Origin: Acephala macrosclerotiorum
Taxonomy: Eukaryota > Ascomycota > Leotiomycetes > Helotiales > Mollisiaceae
Direction of reading: 5' to 3'
Length of the DNA stretch: 64,000 nt
NCBI GenBank assembly: GCA_014904845.1
Contig: MU119311.1
Coordinates: 108,551 to 172,550, forward strand
A model generated the notes under the pieces. That model worked only from the letters and a program-made list of their open reading frames with translations. It ran no database searches and was not told where the DNA came from. Made by a program: the position numbers and the translations under genes. Positions 44,937 to 58,200 of the stretch are shown piece after piece; position 1 is the first letter of the stretch; each line of letters begins with the position of its first letter.

Positions 44937-47900
44937 CTATTCTCTCTTTTAAAAGTTTTTTCGAGAAATCCGAGGTTTTTATTAAGTATAAATCGTTAAA
45001 TAAATTATTTAATCGCGTTTAATTTTATTTTTCGTTTGTATTTTTATTATCGTCGTTTTTATTGTTTAAATTTATATTATTATTATTATTATAATAATCA
45101 ATTTTTTTATTTTTCGTTTTAATATCGTTTACGATTACAATTTTGTTTACTTTTTTATATCGAATATTGATATCGATAAAAAATTTATTTAAAATTAAAT
45201 AATTAAATTTATAAATATTATTTAATATATTATTATTAAAATTTTATTATTTTATTTAAAAATTACTAAAAAATATACTTTGTTTAATTTTCGATTTAAT
45301 TTAATATTACTTTTAAAAAACTTTAAAATCGTAATATTTTTTATTAATTCGTTTTTAGTATTAATTTTATAATTATATAATTATTTTAATTTAATTTTAT
45401 AACGATTTAATATTTAATCGATTTTTTTGTATTTAAACAAACTTTTATTATATAAATAAATTAAAATTCGTTTATAAATGTTTTTATCGATTTCGATATC
45501 GAGTTTTATTTTATTATTATTGTTTTTAAATATTTGTAAATTTACGTTAATTATATTATCGTTAAATATTATATTTAAATTTAAATTATTAAATGTATTT
45601 ATTAATTAAATTAAACTCGAGAATTCTTTCGAATATTTATTCGTAATTGTAAACGCAATATTTATAAATACGTTATTTTTTTTAAAAGTTTGTACTATTT
45701 TTCGTATACGATTCGTATTATATTTAATTAATATTTTTAAATTTTATTAAAATTCTAAAAAATTTATATTTAATAATAAATCGAATTTACGTATTAATAT
45801 AAATAATTTATTAAACGCGCAATTTTATTTTAATTTTATTTTAATTTAATTAATTTTACAATCGAAATATATATATTTATTAAAAAAAAAAAAATTTAAT
45901 TACGTTTTAATTAACGTATATCGTTATATTATATAAATAATTATTTTTTATTATTAATTTACATATAAAAATACTATTACAATAATTTGCTTTTTTTTTT
46001 TTTTTAATAAAAATAATTTTAATTTTCGACGTTCGATTTTAATTTAAAAAAATATTTCTTATAAAAATTAGCGATTATTTTAATAACGTAATCGAAATTT
46101 TTTATTTTATATTAATTATTATAATTCGCATTTTAATTTTTTCATTTTATTAAATAATATAATTTACACTAATAATATTTCTTTTTAAAATTAACAATTT
46201 TTTTTATTTTTTATTTTTTTTTCTCGTTTTTTAAATCGTTTATAATTAGTTTTAAATTTAATTCGATTATTATTTCGTTTTTCGATTCGTTTTAAAAACG
46301 TTCTCAAAACGTAAAAAATAAACTTACGTAAAAAACGTTATAATATTTTTAAATATTTAATAATTTGATTTTATATACTTATAAATTAATTCGTTTTTCA
46401 ATACGAAATAATTTAATATATTTAAAATCGAACTTTTTATATAATTAATTAAAAACAAAATTTTTTATATTTAATATAATACGATTTTTAATTTTAAATT
46501 TTACTTTTTTATATTTAATATCGTAGTATTTCATTTAAATATTTTGTACGTAAATTAAAATTTTTTAAAATTTTTATTAAATTCTTTTTAATCGATTTAT
46601 TAATTCATAAATTAATTTCGATTTATAGTATAATAAAATACGAATTTTATATAATTTAATCACTTTTTCATTAGTTTTAAATAACGAAATACTTATAACT
46701 AGTAACGAATTATTATTCTAATAATATTTTATTAAATCGAACTAATTAATTTAATTGTTTTATTCGAAATCTATAAACGTTTTAAAATAATATTTCAAAA
46801 TCGAATTTATTTTCTCAATAAATTCATCGATTTATAAATAAAATAATATCGAGATTTTTTTTAATATATCGATTAAATTAATAAAAATCGATTAAAAATT
46901 CGAAATAAATAACTCGATACGATTCGTAATAATATTATCGAGTATTTCGTATTTTAAAAATATATATTTTAAAAAAACGTATACGAATTATTTCAATATT
47001 ATATTTTTTCAAATTAATATAATTTTTACTTTTTTCGTAAATTTATTAACAATAATAAATTCCGTATTATATATTAATATTATTTTATTTTTTTCGTTTA
47101 CAAAATCGATTAATTTTTAAAAACGCAATAAATCAATTATTAAATCAAATATAATAAAACTTTAAAAACATTTTAAAATAAAAATAAATATTAATTTTTT
47201 TAAAATCGTATTTCGTTTCGATTTATTTTTTTAATAAACAATATATAATTTAATATAATTTTCGATATTCGCGTTTATATTTTTTTAATAAAATAATTTT
47301 TTTATTATTAAATTTTTTTTATTTTTATTAAAATAATTAATAATAAAATTATTATAAAATTTTTTTATAATTTTACATTAAAAAAATTCGTTTAATAAAA
47401 TTTATAATTATATATTATTAAATGTTTAAATTTTATTTTAAAATAAATAATTTTTTTCGTTTAAATCATTATAAATTATTTAAACGATACGAATTTTTTC
47501 GATTAAATCGTATTTTATTACTATTATTTTTAATTGTACAAAATCGTTTAATTCGATTTAATTTATATTTAATTTTATTATTATACAATTTAAATTTAAT
47601 ATTATTTTTTTTCGAACGATTAAAATATTAATATCGTTTTTACTCGATTTAAATAATAATCGTTATATTTCAATCGATTTTCGAACGTAATTTAATCGTT
47701 TAAAAAAATTATTAATTAAATTTTTATTTTTTATTCGATAAACAATTTCGAAATTAATAATTAAAAATATAATCGTTTGTTGAATTTATTATCGAATTAA
47801 TATTTTTATCGTTATAAAATATTTAAAATTATTATGATCGAAAATAATAATAATCGTATATTTAACTTTTTTTAAATAATATTTCTAGTATTTTATTAAT

Positions 47901-50900
47901 TTTACAATAATTAATAATTTTTACGAATATAAATTTTCAAAAATAAAATACAATAAAATAAAAATACGTGTTTTATTACTTTTAAAAAATAATACTTATA
48001 AAAACCTCGATCGACGTATTATATTTTAATTATAATTTGAAATTAAAATTAAAATATATAAAAAAAAATATTTTTATAAAACAATTTTTAAACTCTTTAA
48101 ACGATTTTATAATGTAATTCGTTTATTTAAATATTTATTTTCTTTTTAAAAGCGATATTATAAATAATACTATTTTATTATATTTGTAAATAAATTTTCA
48201 ATAAAAATTATAAAATTTTAAAAATCGAAAAATTTTTCAAATTTCGTTAAATATTAATCAAAACGTAATTATAATTATACAACGTTAATTTATTTCAATA
48301 TTTATAAATAAAACAATAAATTTTAAAATTTTTATTTTATCGATATTAAATTCGCACTTTTTTAATTTAACGTATAATTTTTATTTTTCGAGTTATTTTA
48401 ATATTTTATTAACGTATATATTATATTTTTTTTAAATTTTAAAATAAATTAAAATATCGTTTAAATAAATAATTATAAACAAATCAATAAACTTTTTTAA
48501 ATACTAATTAATATAAATTTAAAAAATAATTAAAATATTATATAAATCAAAAAAATTATTAAATATTCGAATAAATCGAAACGCGTTTTAAATATTATTA
48601 TTTATTTATATTTTTTTTTAATTCGAATAAAATAATATATATTATATAAATTTAATTTTATAAATATTTTAATTTTTTTTAAACGATTCAAAATTTCAAA
48701 AATTAATAAAATAAAATAATAATTCGAAATAATTATATTATTAATTTCGTAATAATCGACGTAAAAATATAACGAATTTTTTTTTTTTAAAACGAAAAAT
48801 ATTAATATTATTGCGAGTAATTTTAATTTTAGTATTTTATTAATATATTTTTAAAATATTCGTAGTTTTTTTTTTAACAAATTATAAATTGATTCAAACG
48901 ATAATTTATTATTTAATTTTAATAAAATTTTATAATCGAATTTAAAACGATATAATAATAATTTTTCTTTTTGTTTTTTATTAAAAATTTTCGTATATTT
49001 TACGTATTTCTTTAATAAAATCACTTTTTTAAATATTCGTTTTTTAGTATCTTTTAAAACCAATTTTAAAACGTTAAATAAATCGAAATAAATCGCGTTT
49101 TTAATATTATTATTTATTATTTTTTCGAATTATTTTTTATTCAATTCAAATAAATAAAATACTATCAAAGTATTATAAAAAGCGTTTATATTGCTATTAT
49201 TATTATTTCGAATTAAACGTTCGTTTTATTAATTAATTTTAAAATTATATTTTTATAATTAAAATTTATCGAAAATTATATTTATTACAATTAAATTTAT
49301 ATTACAAAAAATAATATTTATTTTTTTTTTTATTTAAAAACAATCGATTTATACAAAGAAAAATATTAAAATCGAAATTAAAATAAATATTTTATTTTAA
49401 GCGTTTTTTATTACTAAAAAGTATTTTTTTTTAATTTTAATTTAAATACAAAAAATTAAATTAATATTAAAAAAATTGAAAATTATTTCGTAATCGATTA
49501 TAATAATCAAATCGAAATTATAATCGTTTTTATTTTTCGTTTTTAATTATATCGTATAAAATATTAAATTTATTTCAATAAAATTAAAAATATCGTCAAA
49601 TTATAATTCGAAATTTAATCGTATAAAAAATTAGTTTCTAGTTTTAAAAACTTTTAAATTTATATTTTTTAATTTTATTTTAATAAATTGCTCGAATTTT
49701 AACGAGTTTTAAACGAATATAAATATAAATATATTAAATAATTTTAATAATACTATTAAAAAATAATATTAAACTTTTAATAATTATATTATATTGTTTT
49801 AATGTAAAATATATCAAATTTATATAATTAATAATACTATAAAAACTTTTTTTTAGTGAATTTACTATTTTTAATAATAAAAAAAAATATTTTTTCTTTA
49901 AAAATACTATTTCGTAAAATACTCTATTTATTTACACTTAAAACAAAACTTTATTTATCGTAATTTTTTTTTTTTTAATCGAAATATTCAAATATAAAAT
50001 TTTTTTTTTTTTATTTCTAATAAAATTATCGAAAAACTTTTAAAATTATTATAAAATTACATTTAAACTTATAATTAAACTATCGAATTTAACGATTTTT
50101 TTAATCGCTTATAAATATTAAATATTTTATATTAAATATAAATCGAAAAACTTAATTGTAATACGAATAAAATTTTTTACGAAATGAATTACTTTTTTTA
50201 ATTCGATATACGTTTACAATAAAAAACTATTTAATATCGTATATATTCGTTTTAAAATTAATTTTATCAATTTTAATTAATAATTCGATTAAATCGATTT
50301 TTCTTTGAAACTTTATAATACATTTTATAAATATAATTCGAAATAATTTATAAAGTTTTATATAAATTAATTTTCGAACATTTTATATTTATTTATTTTA
50401 ATATTCATTTTTATTAATATTATTCGCGAATTATATTTTACAAATAATCGATTTTTAAATAATATTTAATTATTAAATTTTATTATTTTCATTTAATCGT
50501 TATTTAAACAAATTATTATAATTCGTTTTTTAATTATTAAAAAAACGTAATTTCAAATAAAAATTATTTATATTTAATTATTTATAATATTTTTTACAAA
50601 AAAATAATTTTTCGTTTTTATAATTCAAATTCTAATATCATTTTTCAATAATATAAAAATCGAAAATACTTTAATCTTAAAACGTTTTTAAAAATCGAAA
50701 AAATGAAATATAAATAAATTTATTATTAAAATATTTTACATTCTTATAAAAAAAAAAAATCTTATAAATTTAAAAAAAATTATTTATATATACTTAAAAT
50801 CGTACTTATAATAAAAATATTTAATATTAATACTTTAAAATTATTTATTTATATTTTTTTTATTACTTTAAATCGCATTTTCAATTTAGTATTTTTTTTA

Positions 50901-51513
50901 CGTATTATTTACAACTTTAAATATTATTACAATTAATTATTTTATTCTCGTATATATTGCAATTTTTTTTTTTTTACTAAATAATTCGTTAAAAATTTAT
51001 CGAAATACGAAAATATTAAAACAAATATTTAAAATAACGTAATAAATAATAATTTCCGTTTTTCTCGTACTCGTTTTACGACTCGCGAACTAATAAATTT
51101 AAAAATTTATTTTTTTCTTTGTAATCGTTTTAAAAAAACATTTTTTTCGTGCGAATTATTTTTATAGTATATATTATACTAACTCGATTACTACTTAGTA
51201 TTCCGAGATTTAAATCTTTCGCACTTTTTTACTTTACTCAAAACTTTTCGAATTCGACTTCTCTAATTGCATTAAATTCGAGTCTCGCCGTTTCAATTCT
51301 CCGTCTAATTAGTACTCGCAATACTTCGTCGTATTTCATCGACAAATGAAATCTCGATCGAAGAAAATCCGAAGTTCGTAAATACTAAGCGAAATCGAAT
51401 ATATTGAATCGATTAAATATACTTATAGTGATCGCAATTCTTTTTTCGATTATTAACGCTTTAAAAAGTAAATATATTACTTACTATACCAATCCAATAA
51501 AAAAGTTTCAAAC

Positions 51514-51679
51514 TATAAAAAAATCACTAAAAAATTGAATCAAAAAGCAAATAAAAAGCAATTCTATTACTAAAACTTAAAAAAGAAAAATGAAATCGAA
51601 CGAGTACTCGACTTTTAAAACTCGACTAATAGCGTCGAACTAAAAACGAACGTGTAACACGTAATCGCGCTTTATAACA
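51514..51679. repeat. 166-bp long terminal repeat, right copy
   Basis: Gap-free partner of 44771-44936. It ends TTTATAACA where the left copy ends TTTATGATA; each could derive from TTTATGACA by one transition. Confidence 0.75.
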
Positions 51680-52282
51680 TTTAAAATGTTTTTAAAAATA
51701 AAATAAAAATAAAAATAATATTAATTAATATATATTTATTTTTATATTTATTATAAAATTTATATATTTTAAAATTATAATTTTTAAAATAATATTTTTT
51801 TTAATTAAACGAAAATAATATAAAATAATATCGATTTTAATTTTTTAAATATATATCGTTTTTTTAAATAATTATAAAGTGTATAAATTATATTTTCGTT
51901 TATTTATTTTCGAAAAAAAAAAAAAAAAAGTTTGAATTATTTATTTGTCCGTGACCCTCCTCGAAACAATATTACTTCTTATAACTAATTACTCAAATCG
52001 CCAAACACAGGACACGCCGGCCTTGAAAATGGCGGTTGCAGCGCAGAAAACTCATCTGTTGGATGGATGCGACGAATTGCCGAGCAGTGTGAGCTCTGCA
52101 AGTACGGATGGTAAAGCAAGTTGATGTCGTTTGGACCTGTGGATGGAAATTCGTCATACTCCATAGTTATGAGAGGTTGGTGTTGCAGTATGTGTTGCAG
52201 GAGTTGTGAAATCCGGGTCTCTTGTTAATGCCTTGCCATCCGTCTCATCCCGCAAGATCTTGACCTGCTCATTGATGACCCT
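51680..52282. other. AT-rich flank, then 3' region of the AAA ATPase gene
   Basis: 51680-51950 is AT-rich RIP-type DNA, with an A-run near 51915. From 51960 the composition returns to normal and no gene is visible. Confidence 0.45.
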
Positions 52283-53669
52283 CTAGAGTTCGTACTTGTC
52301 AAGATCCTCGTCACCATCCTCCACCCCAGCTACAAACTCCTCGTCCTCGTCCTCATAATTGCGATGATGTGCAATATCCAGTAGCGAAGACACAAAGGCC
52401 TCCTGGATATAAGCAAAACTAAAATCATGAGTGATGCTGGCAATAGGTTCGACCAAGGTTTCCGGAAACTCAATCTCAGGCTTCGTCTTTAGCTTTTGAC
52501 GCCAGAACTGCACGTCCTCAACTCGCTCCACTTTGCTAGGCAAAGGAAAGAGGTACTTCCTGTCGAAACGGCTTGGACGTTTAGAAAGGCCGAGGTCCAG
52601 TTGGTCGATGTGGTTTGTGCTCGCAACCATCAAAATGCCATCGTTATTCTCAAGCCCATCAACCTCGTTGAAGAAATAACTACGTGTCTAGGCCGTATCA
52701 ATGGTATCAATGTCCTCGAGTACCAATAGACACGGGCTCATCTGGCGTGCCAAAGCGAAAATATTTCTGATATCATAGGTCCTAGGCGCTGTCTTGACAT
52801 ATAGCGTTGGGACCGAGTCTTTACGGTCTGCAAGTGTGTGCATGAGGGCCTTGATACTAATGGTCTTGCTATTACCCGCAGGACCATAGAAGATCAACCC
52901 TCTCTTCCATGGCACGCCCAAGTCATCGTACACGGCTTTGCTATCGAAAAAATGACCCCTGGCGCTTTTCAGCTCTTTCTTTATACCCGGGTCCAGTATA
53001 ACTTTGTCCCACGAGCCTCTAAATATTATTAACTTTTCAATCAAATAGTTCTAGTCCTACTGAGGAGACCAACTTTTGCATTTGTTCGTATAGCGCCTCG
53101 TCCAGGCGCCAATTCAGGTCATAGACATAGATGCCCCTGCGCTCTTTGTGCGACCAAAGCACGACCTGGGCGAGAAGAGTATCTATAACTACAAAATAAG
53201 ACAACGGACCCTCCCCTGGACCGCGCTCTTTCAGCACATACTGAACGCTCGATAAACCTATAACAATGGAATACAGGATGAACTCTTCATTCCCCCAGCG
53301 ATATTGGTATTTCGCAAAACCGCGGGCTTTAGCAAGCTGACCTGTAGTGCTTCGACGACTGGGTTGCTGCTATGTGCGCATACGGAAGACGGAATCTGTT
53401 TCAATATCCAAGGTTGCGGTGGCGAGTCCAGCGAAAGCGAAGGCGAGGAGATTGAGGCTATTTAGATCGACATATGTGACGACACACTCTGGATACTTGG
53501 CTCGAAGTTCTTTGAGAAGCTGTAAGATAGGGTTCGCGAGTTTGGCAGAAGTCAGATCGCCGTACTTCGGGAAGAGTTGAGGTGGTCCCTTTTCGCCATC
53601 ACTACCTAGGTCGATTGTGCGATCAATGAAGGTGAAAGCGTCTCTAGTTGCTTCCGCGATTGAAGGCAT
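52283..53669 (-). pseudogene. BCS1-type AAA ATPase with in-frame TAG
   Basis: Exon 1 is 53669-53384 and includes a hydrophobic segment LNLLAFAFAGLATATL. A 42-nt intron (GTATGC...CTACAG) then leads to QLAKARGFAKYQYRWGNEEF. A second, weaker intron near 53080-53020 joins to GSWDKVILDPGIKKEL. The AAA core follows: FFDSKAVYDDLGVPWKRGL, Walker A GPAGNSKT (usually GPPGNGKT), Walker B LLVLEDIDT, then TAG at 52690-52688, then TRSYFFNEVDGLENNDGI, STNHIDQLDLGLSKRPSRFD (sensor/arginine-finger region) and an acidic tail. Alignment around the stop is gap-free, so one CAG-to-TAG or AAG-to-TAG change killed the gene. Family members are membrane-linked AAA proteins of unclear role in filamentous fungi. The locus sits between two RIP islands. 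Confidence 0.75.
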
Positions 53670-53929
53670 GATGTGAGAACAATTCAGGTATAGTGACGAT
53701 TATCGATTTAGGAGGTATACAGAAATTCAAAGGTCCACTTGCGAAAAATGAGGGTGGGAGATAGAGGTTGTGCCTTTACGCCCCTTCTTTCCACCAACAA
53801 TAGGCAGCAGCTTGCTATGACGTAATTGACGCTTATAACCTTGGAGCAAGAGGACGATATTTACGTGAAATTAGACCTACTACCCCCCCCCCTGGGATGA
53901 ATTGCCAACAGGGATTCTGGTCTACAAAA
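53670..53929. other. Promoter of the AAA ATPase gene
   Basis: Normal composition up to the AT-rich boundary near 53930. A C10 homopolymer lies at about 53883-53892. Confidence 0.4.
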
Positions 53930-55186
53930 CCTTAGAACTCGTTGTTTGAATGGTTAAATCTTTATTAATCCAAGGGGAGAAAAGAGTTTATATACGTTTT
54001 TATTTAGCCATTTGTCGATAGCGCGTTATTTATATAATAATTATACCAAAAAAGTTTATTAATATTAATATAATACAAATTTTAAATAATAAATAATTTT
54101 ATAATATTTTATAAATATTTTTTTATAAATAATATAAATAATAAAATAATATAAATAAAAAAATATATAAATTAAATTAATATTAATATTAATTTTTTTT
54201 AATTAATGTATATTATTTTAAATAATTTAAAATAATTTTTTTTATTAATATTTTTTAATTTTTACGCGTTTATTAAATTTATAATTTATAATTAATTAAT
54301 AAATTATTTAAATTATTTATTTTATTTTTAATTTAATATTAAAAATAAATTTTTTTTATAATATTAATATTAATTAATAATTATTTAATTAATTATAAAA
54401 TAATTTGCTTTTTATAAAAAAATATTTAAAATAATTAATATATTTTTAAAAAAACGAAAATTTATAAAAATATATTAAAAATATTATTAAAAAATACGTT
54501 AAATATAACGATTATAATATAAAAATTATAATACGTTAAATAAATTTAAATTTAATATTTATAAAAATATAATTTAAAAAATATAAATTTAAAAAAAAAA
54601 TTTATATAATAAAACGTTTAACGTATTATTTTTAATTTTTTTATTTATTGTTTTTTTATTTATATTATTTAAATTTATTTTTTTTACGTTTTTTTTAATA
54701 TTAATTTTTTTTAATTAAATTTTTAATCTTTTTTTTAATTATTTTTATTAAATTTTAAAATTAATATATAAATTAATATAATATATTTTATTTTAATATA
54801 AAATATTTATAAATTATAAATTTATACTTTTTAATATTAAATTTAAAATATAAAATAAAACGTTTAAAAATTTAATTTATTATATATTTATTAATTATAA
54901 TTTTTATTAAATTTTTATTATTTTTATAATTTTATTATATTTTTTATTTTTTATTTAATTAAATAAATTAATTAATATTTTAATATATAAATATTATTAT
55001 ATTTTTTTTTATTTTTTTTATAATTGTAATTTTTAAAATAATTTATAAATTTTTAATAGTTTTTTTATAATAAAAAATTATAATTTTTTTTTTAATTTTT
55101 TTTTTTTTTTATTTTTTTTTAATTTTAATTTATTATAATATTTAAAATATAAAAAAATTATAATAATATATTTTAAAGTTTTATCG

Positions 55187-55187
<1 letters not shown>

Positions 55188-55216
<29 letters not shown>
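55188..55216. repeat. (AT)n microsatellite
   Basis: An uninterrupted AT dinucleotide run of about 29 bases within the island. Confidence 0.85.
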
Positions 55217-55220
<4 letters not shown>

Positions 55221-58200
55221 TAATAATAATATTTTAACGAAAATTGACGTAAATAATATTATATAAAATTTTATTTTTTTTAATTTAATTAATATTTAAT
55301 AAAAAATACTTATAATATTATTTTATTATAATTTTATATTTTATTTCGAATTTTTTTAAAAAAATTTATATTTTAATTATTTAAATAAATATATAAATAA
55401 TTTTTAATATAATAATATTATAAATATTAATTAAATTATAATTTTACGCGAAATTAAATATTTTATTTATTTAATTTTATTTTATTTCAATTCGTTTATA
55501 TTTTTTATTGTTTTATATTTTTATTATTTTAATTTTTAAATTTTTATATTTTTATATATTCGTTTTTTTTTTAATTTTTAATATATTATTTTTTTTCGTT
55601 TTAAAAGTTTTATTATTTAATTAATAAAATTTAATATATTAAATAATTTATTTTATTTTATATTTTTATTATAATAATTTGTTTTTCGTAATCGATAATA
55701 TAATCGATTATAATGAATTAATAAAACGCGAATTTTAAAATTTAATTAAAAATTTATATTATTTATTATTTTTTTAATTATTTTATATTTTTTTTATAAT
55801 AATATTATTTTAAAATATAATTAAAATTATTTTCAAAAATAGAATTTTTTATTAAATATTAAATAAATTATAATAATATAATATAAATAATATTTTCATT
55901 TTTAATTTTAATTTAATATATAATTATTTTTTTAATTATTTATAATACGATATTTTATTTAAAATTATATTAATTAAAAAATATAATTTTTTAATCGAAT
56001 TTTAATTTTTAAATTTATTTAATTTTTTTTTAAAATTTAATTTATAAATAAATTTTTTTTTTATTAATTATTAATTATTTTTTTTATTAATTTAAAATCG
56101 TTTTTATTTATAAAAAAAAATATTTATTTTTATTTATTAAAATAAATCTTTTTAAACGTTTTTTTTTTAATTATAATTATTTTTTATTATTAAAATTTTT
56201 ATTTTTTAATTATAAATTTTAAAATAATAAAAGTTTTTAAATATAATTTTTAATATATACGATTTTTATAATTGTTTTCTTTTTTGATTTATAATAAATA
56301 ATAAATAAAAAATTATATTAAATTTATATAAAAAAATATTAACGATTTTTTTTATAAAATTCGAATATAATATTATTATATTTTAAATTAAAAATAATTT
56401 ATAAAGTTTTTAAAATATTATAAATTGAAATTATAAATAATTTATTATATAATACAATTTTATATAAAATTAATTATATTTTTAAAATATTAAATATTTT
56501 TAAACGTATTAAATTATTCGATTTTTTTATATTACGTAAAAATATTTTAAAAAAAATATTAAAAAAAAAATTTTATAATTATATTAAAAATTAATTTATT
56601 AATTACGAAAATAAATATTTAAATAAATTTATAATTAAAATTTAAAAACGAATTATAAAATATATAAAAATTTTTTTTTTCGTTATTATAATTTATAAGT
56701 ATTTTAATAATATACGCGTTTTAATTTTTCGTTTAATAATTTTAAATTAATTTCAATATAAAAAATTTTTTAATTTTTTTATTTTAAATCGTTTAAATTA
56801 ATTTTTTTTTTAAATTTTTTATAAATTAAACGAATTTCTTTTTTTTAAATTTAAATATAATTTATAAATATTTTTATTACATATAATTTAAAATTTATTT
56901 TTAATAATAATATAATTTAAAATATATTTTATTAATTTAAATTATAATATTATAATTATAAAAAAAAAAATATTATTAAAAAAAATTTATAATATTAATT
57001 ATAAAATTTAATTTTAATTTAATCGTTTTTATAAATTTTTTATTATATAATTATAATAATATTTTAAATATTATTAAAATTTAAAATAAATTATTATTAT
57101 TTTTTAATTTAAATATTTTTTTTTTAAAAATATTATAAATTAAAAATTTAATATTTTAAATATAATAATTATTTAATAATTAAAATATTATTTTTATAAT
57201 ATAATTATTTATTATTTAATTTATTTTATTATATACAATTTATTATTTAATACTTTTAAAATATTTTTTTTAATTTAATTTAAATTTTAAAATTATTTTA
57301 TTAATACGCGAAATTATTATTTATAAAATTATTAAATTATATTTAAAATTATAATTAATACGTAATTTAAAATAAATATATTTTTATAAAATAAAATATT
57401 CGTTTATTATAAAAATAATTTAAAATTTTATTTATTATTATATAATAATATAAATAAAATAAATATATAATCTATATATAAAAATTAAATAATTATAAAT
57501 TAAAATTAAATATTCAAAATTCGAAATCTTTAAATATTTAATAAAATTAATTTTAAAATTAAAAAATAATAAATAAATTCAAATTCGATTTTATTTTTAT
57601 TTTTAATTATTTTTTTATTTAATTTTTTTAAATTATATTAAATTAAATTTATAATTAAAAATATTTTTAAAAATATTTTTTAATACGAAAAAACGAATTT
57701 AAAAATACTTTTTATATATTAATTAAAAATATTTTTTTTAAAATAATTTTATTATTTAAATCATATTTTTTTTTTAAATTTAAATTATTTATTTATTGAA
57801 TTCGTTTTTTAATATATAATATAATAATTTTAATTTTATATTAATTTTTTGATTTTAATTTTAAAAATATTTTTTAATTTTTATAATATTATAAACTTTT
57901 TTAAATTCGTTTATATTAAAAATTTTTTATTAAATTAAATTTAAATAAAATTCGTAAATCGAATATTTAAAATTAAAAAAACTTTTTATAATATATATAA
58001 TAAAAATATTTATATATTAATACGAAATATATTTATAAAATTAAATAAAATTATAAAATTTTTAAAAATTAATTATATATACGTATTATTATAATTATTA
58101 ATAAAATTAAAACAAAAAAAAAATTATTTTAAATTGATATTAAAACGAAAAATAAATATTATAAAATTTTTAAAAATTGTTTAATTAAATAAAAAATAAA

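Larger units (their letters stand above)
44771..51679 (-). mobile_element. RIP-degraded LTR retrotransposon
   Basis: Two direct repeats of identical length, 166 bp (44771-44936 and 51514-51679), bound 6.6 kb of extremely AT-rich DNA. They share conserved islands such as TACTCGACTTTTAAA and GCGTCGA. The outer bases are TA...TA/CA, expected for TG...CA ends after mutation. A 5-bp TTTAA flanks both sides (44766-44770 and 51680-51684), fitting an LTR-element target duplication, though AT-rich DNA makes this weak. On the minus strand a less mutated patch (51350-51140) opens with MKYDEVLRVLIRRRIE, perhaps the start of gag, so I favour minus orientation. No reverse transcriptase motif can be read through the mutations. 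Confidence 0.6.

Noticed and set aside
47422..49063. 70-codon Leu/Phe/Lys-rich frames within the LTR element
   Set aside because: Composition follows from RIP-saturated A/T sequence; no reverse transcriptase or integrase motif.
53370..53380. TAG after FRMRT in the AAA ATPase as a second inactivating stop
   Set aside because: It lies in a good 42-nt GTATGC...CTACAG intron whose removal keeps the frame.
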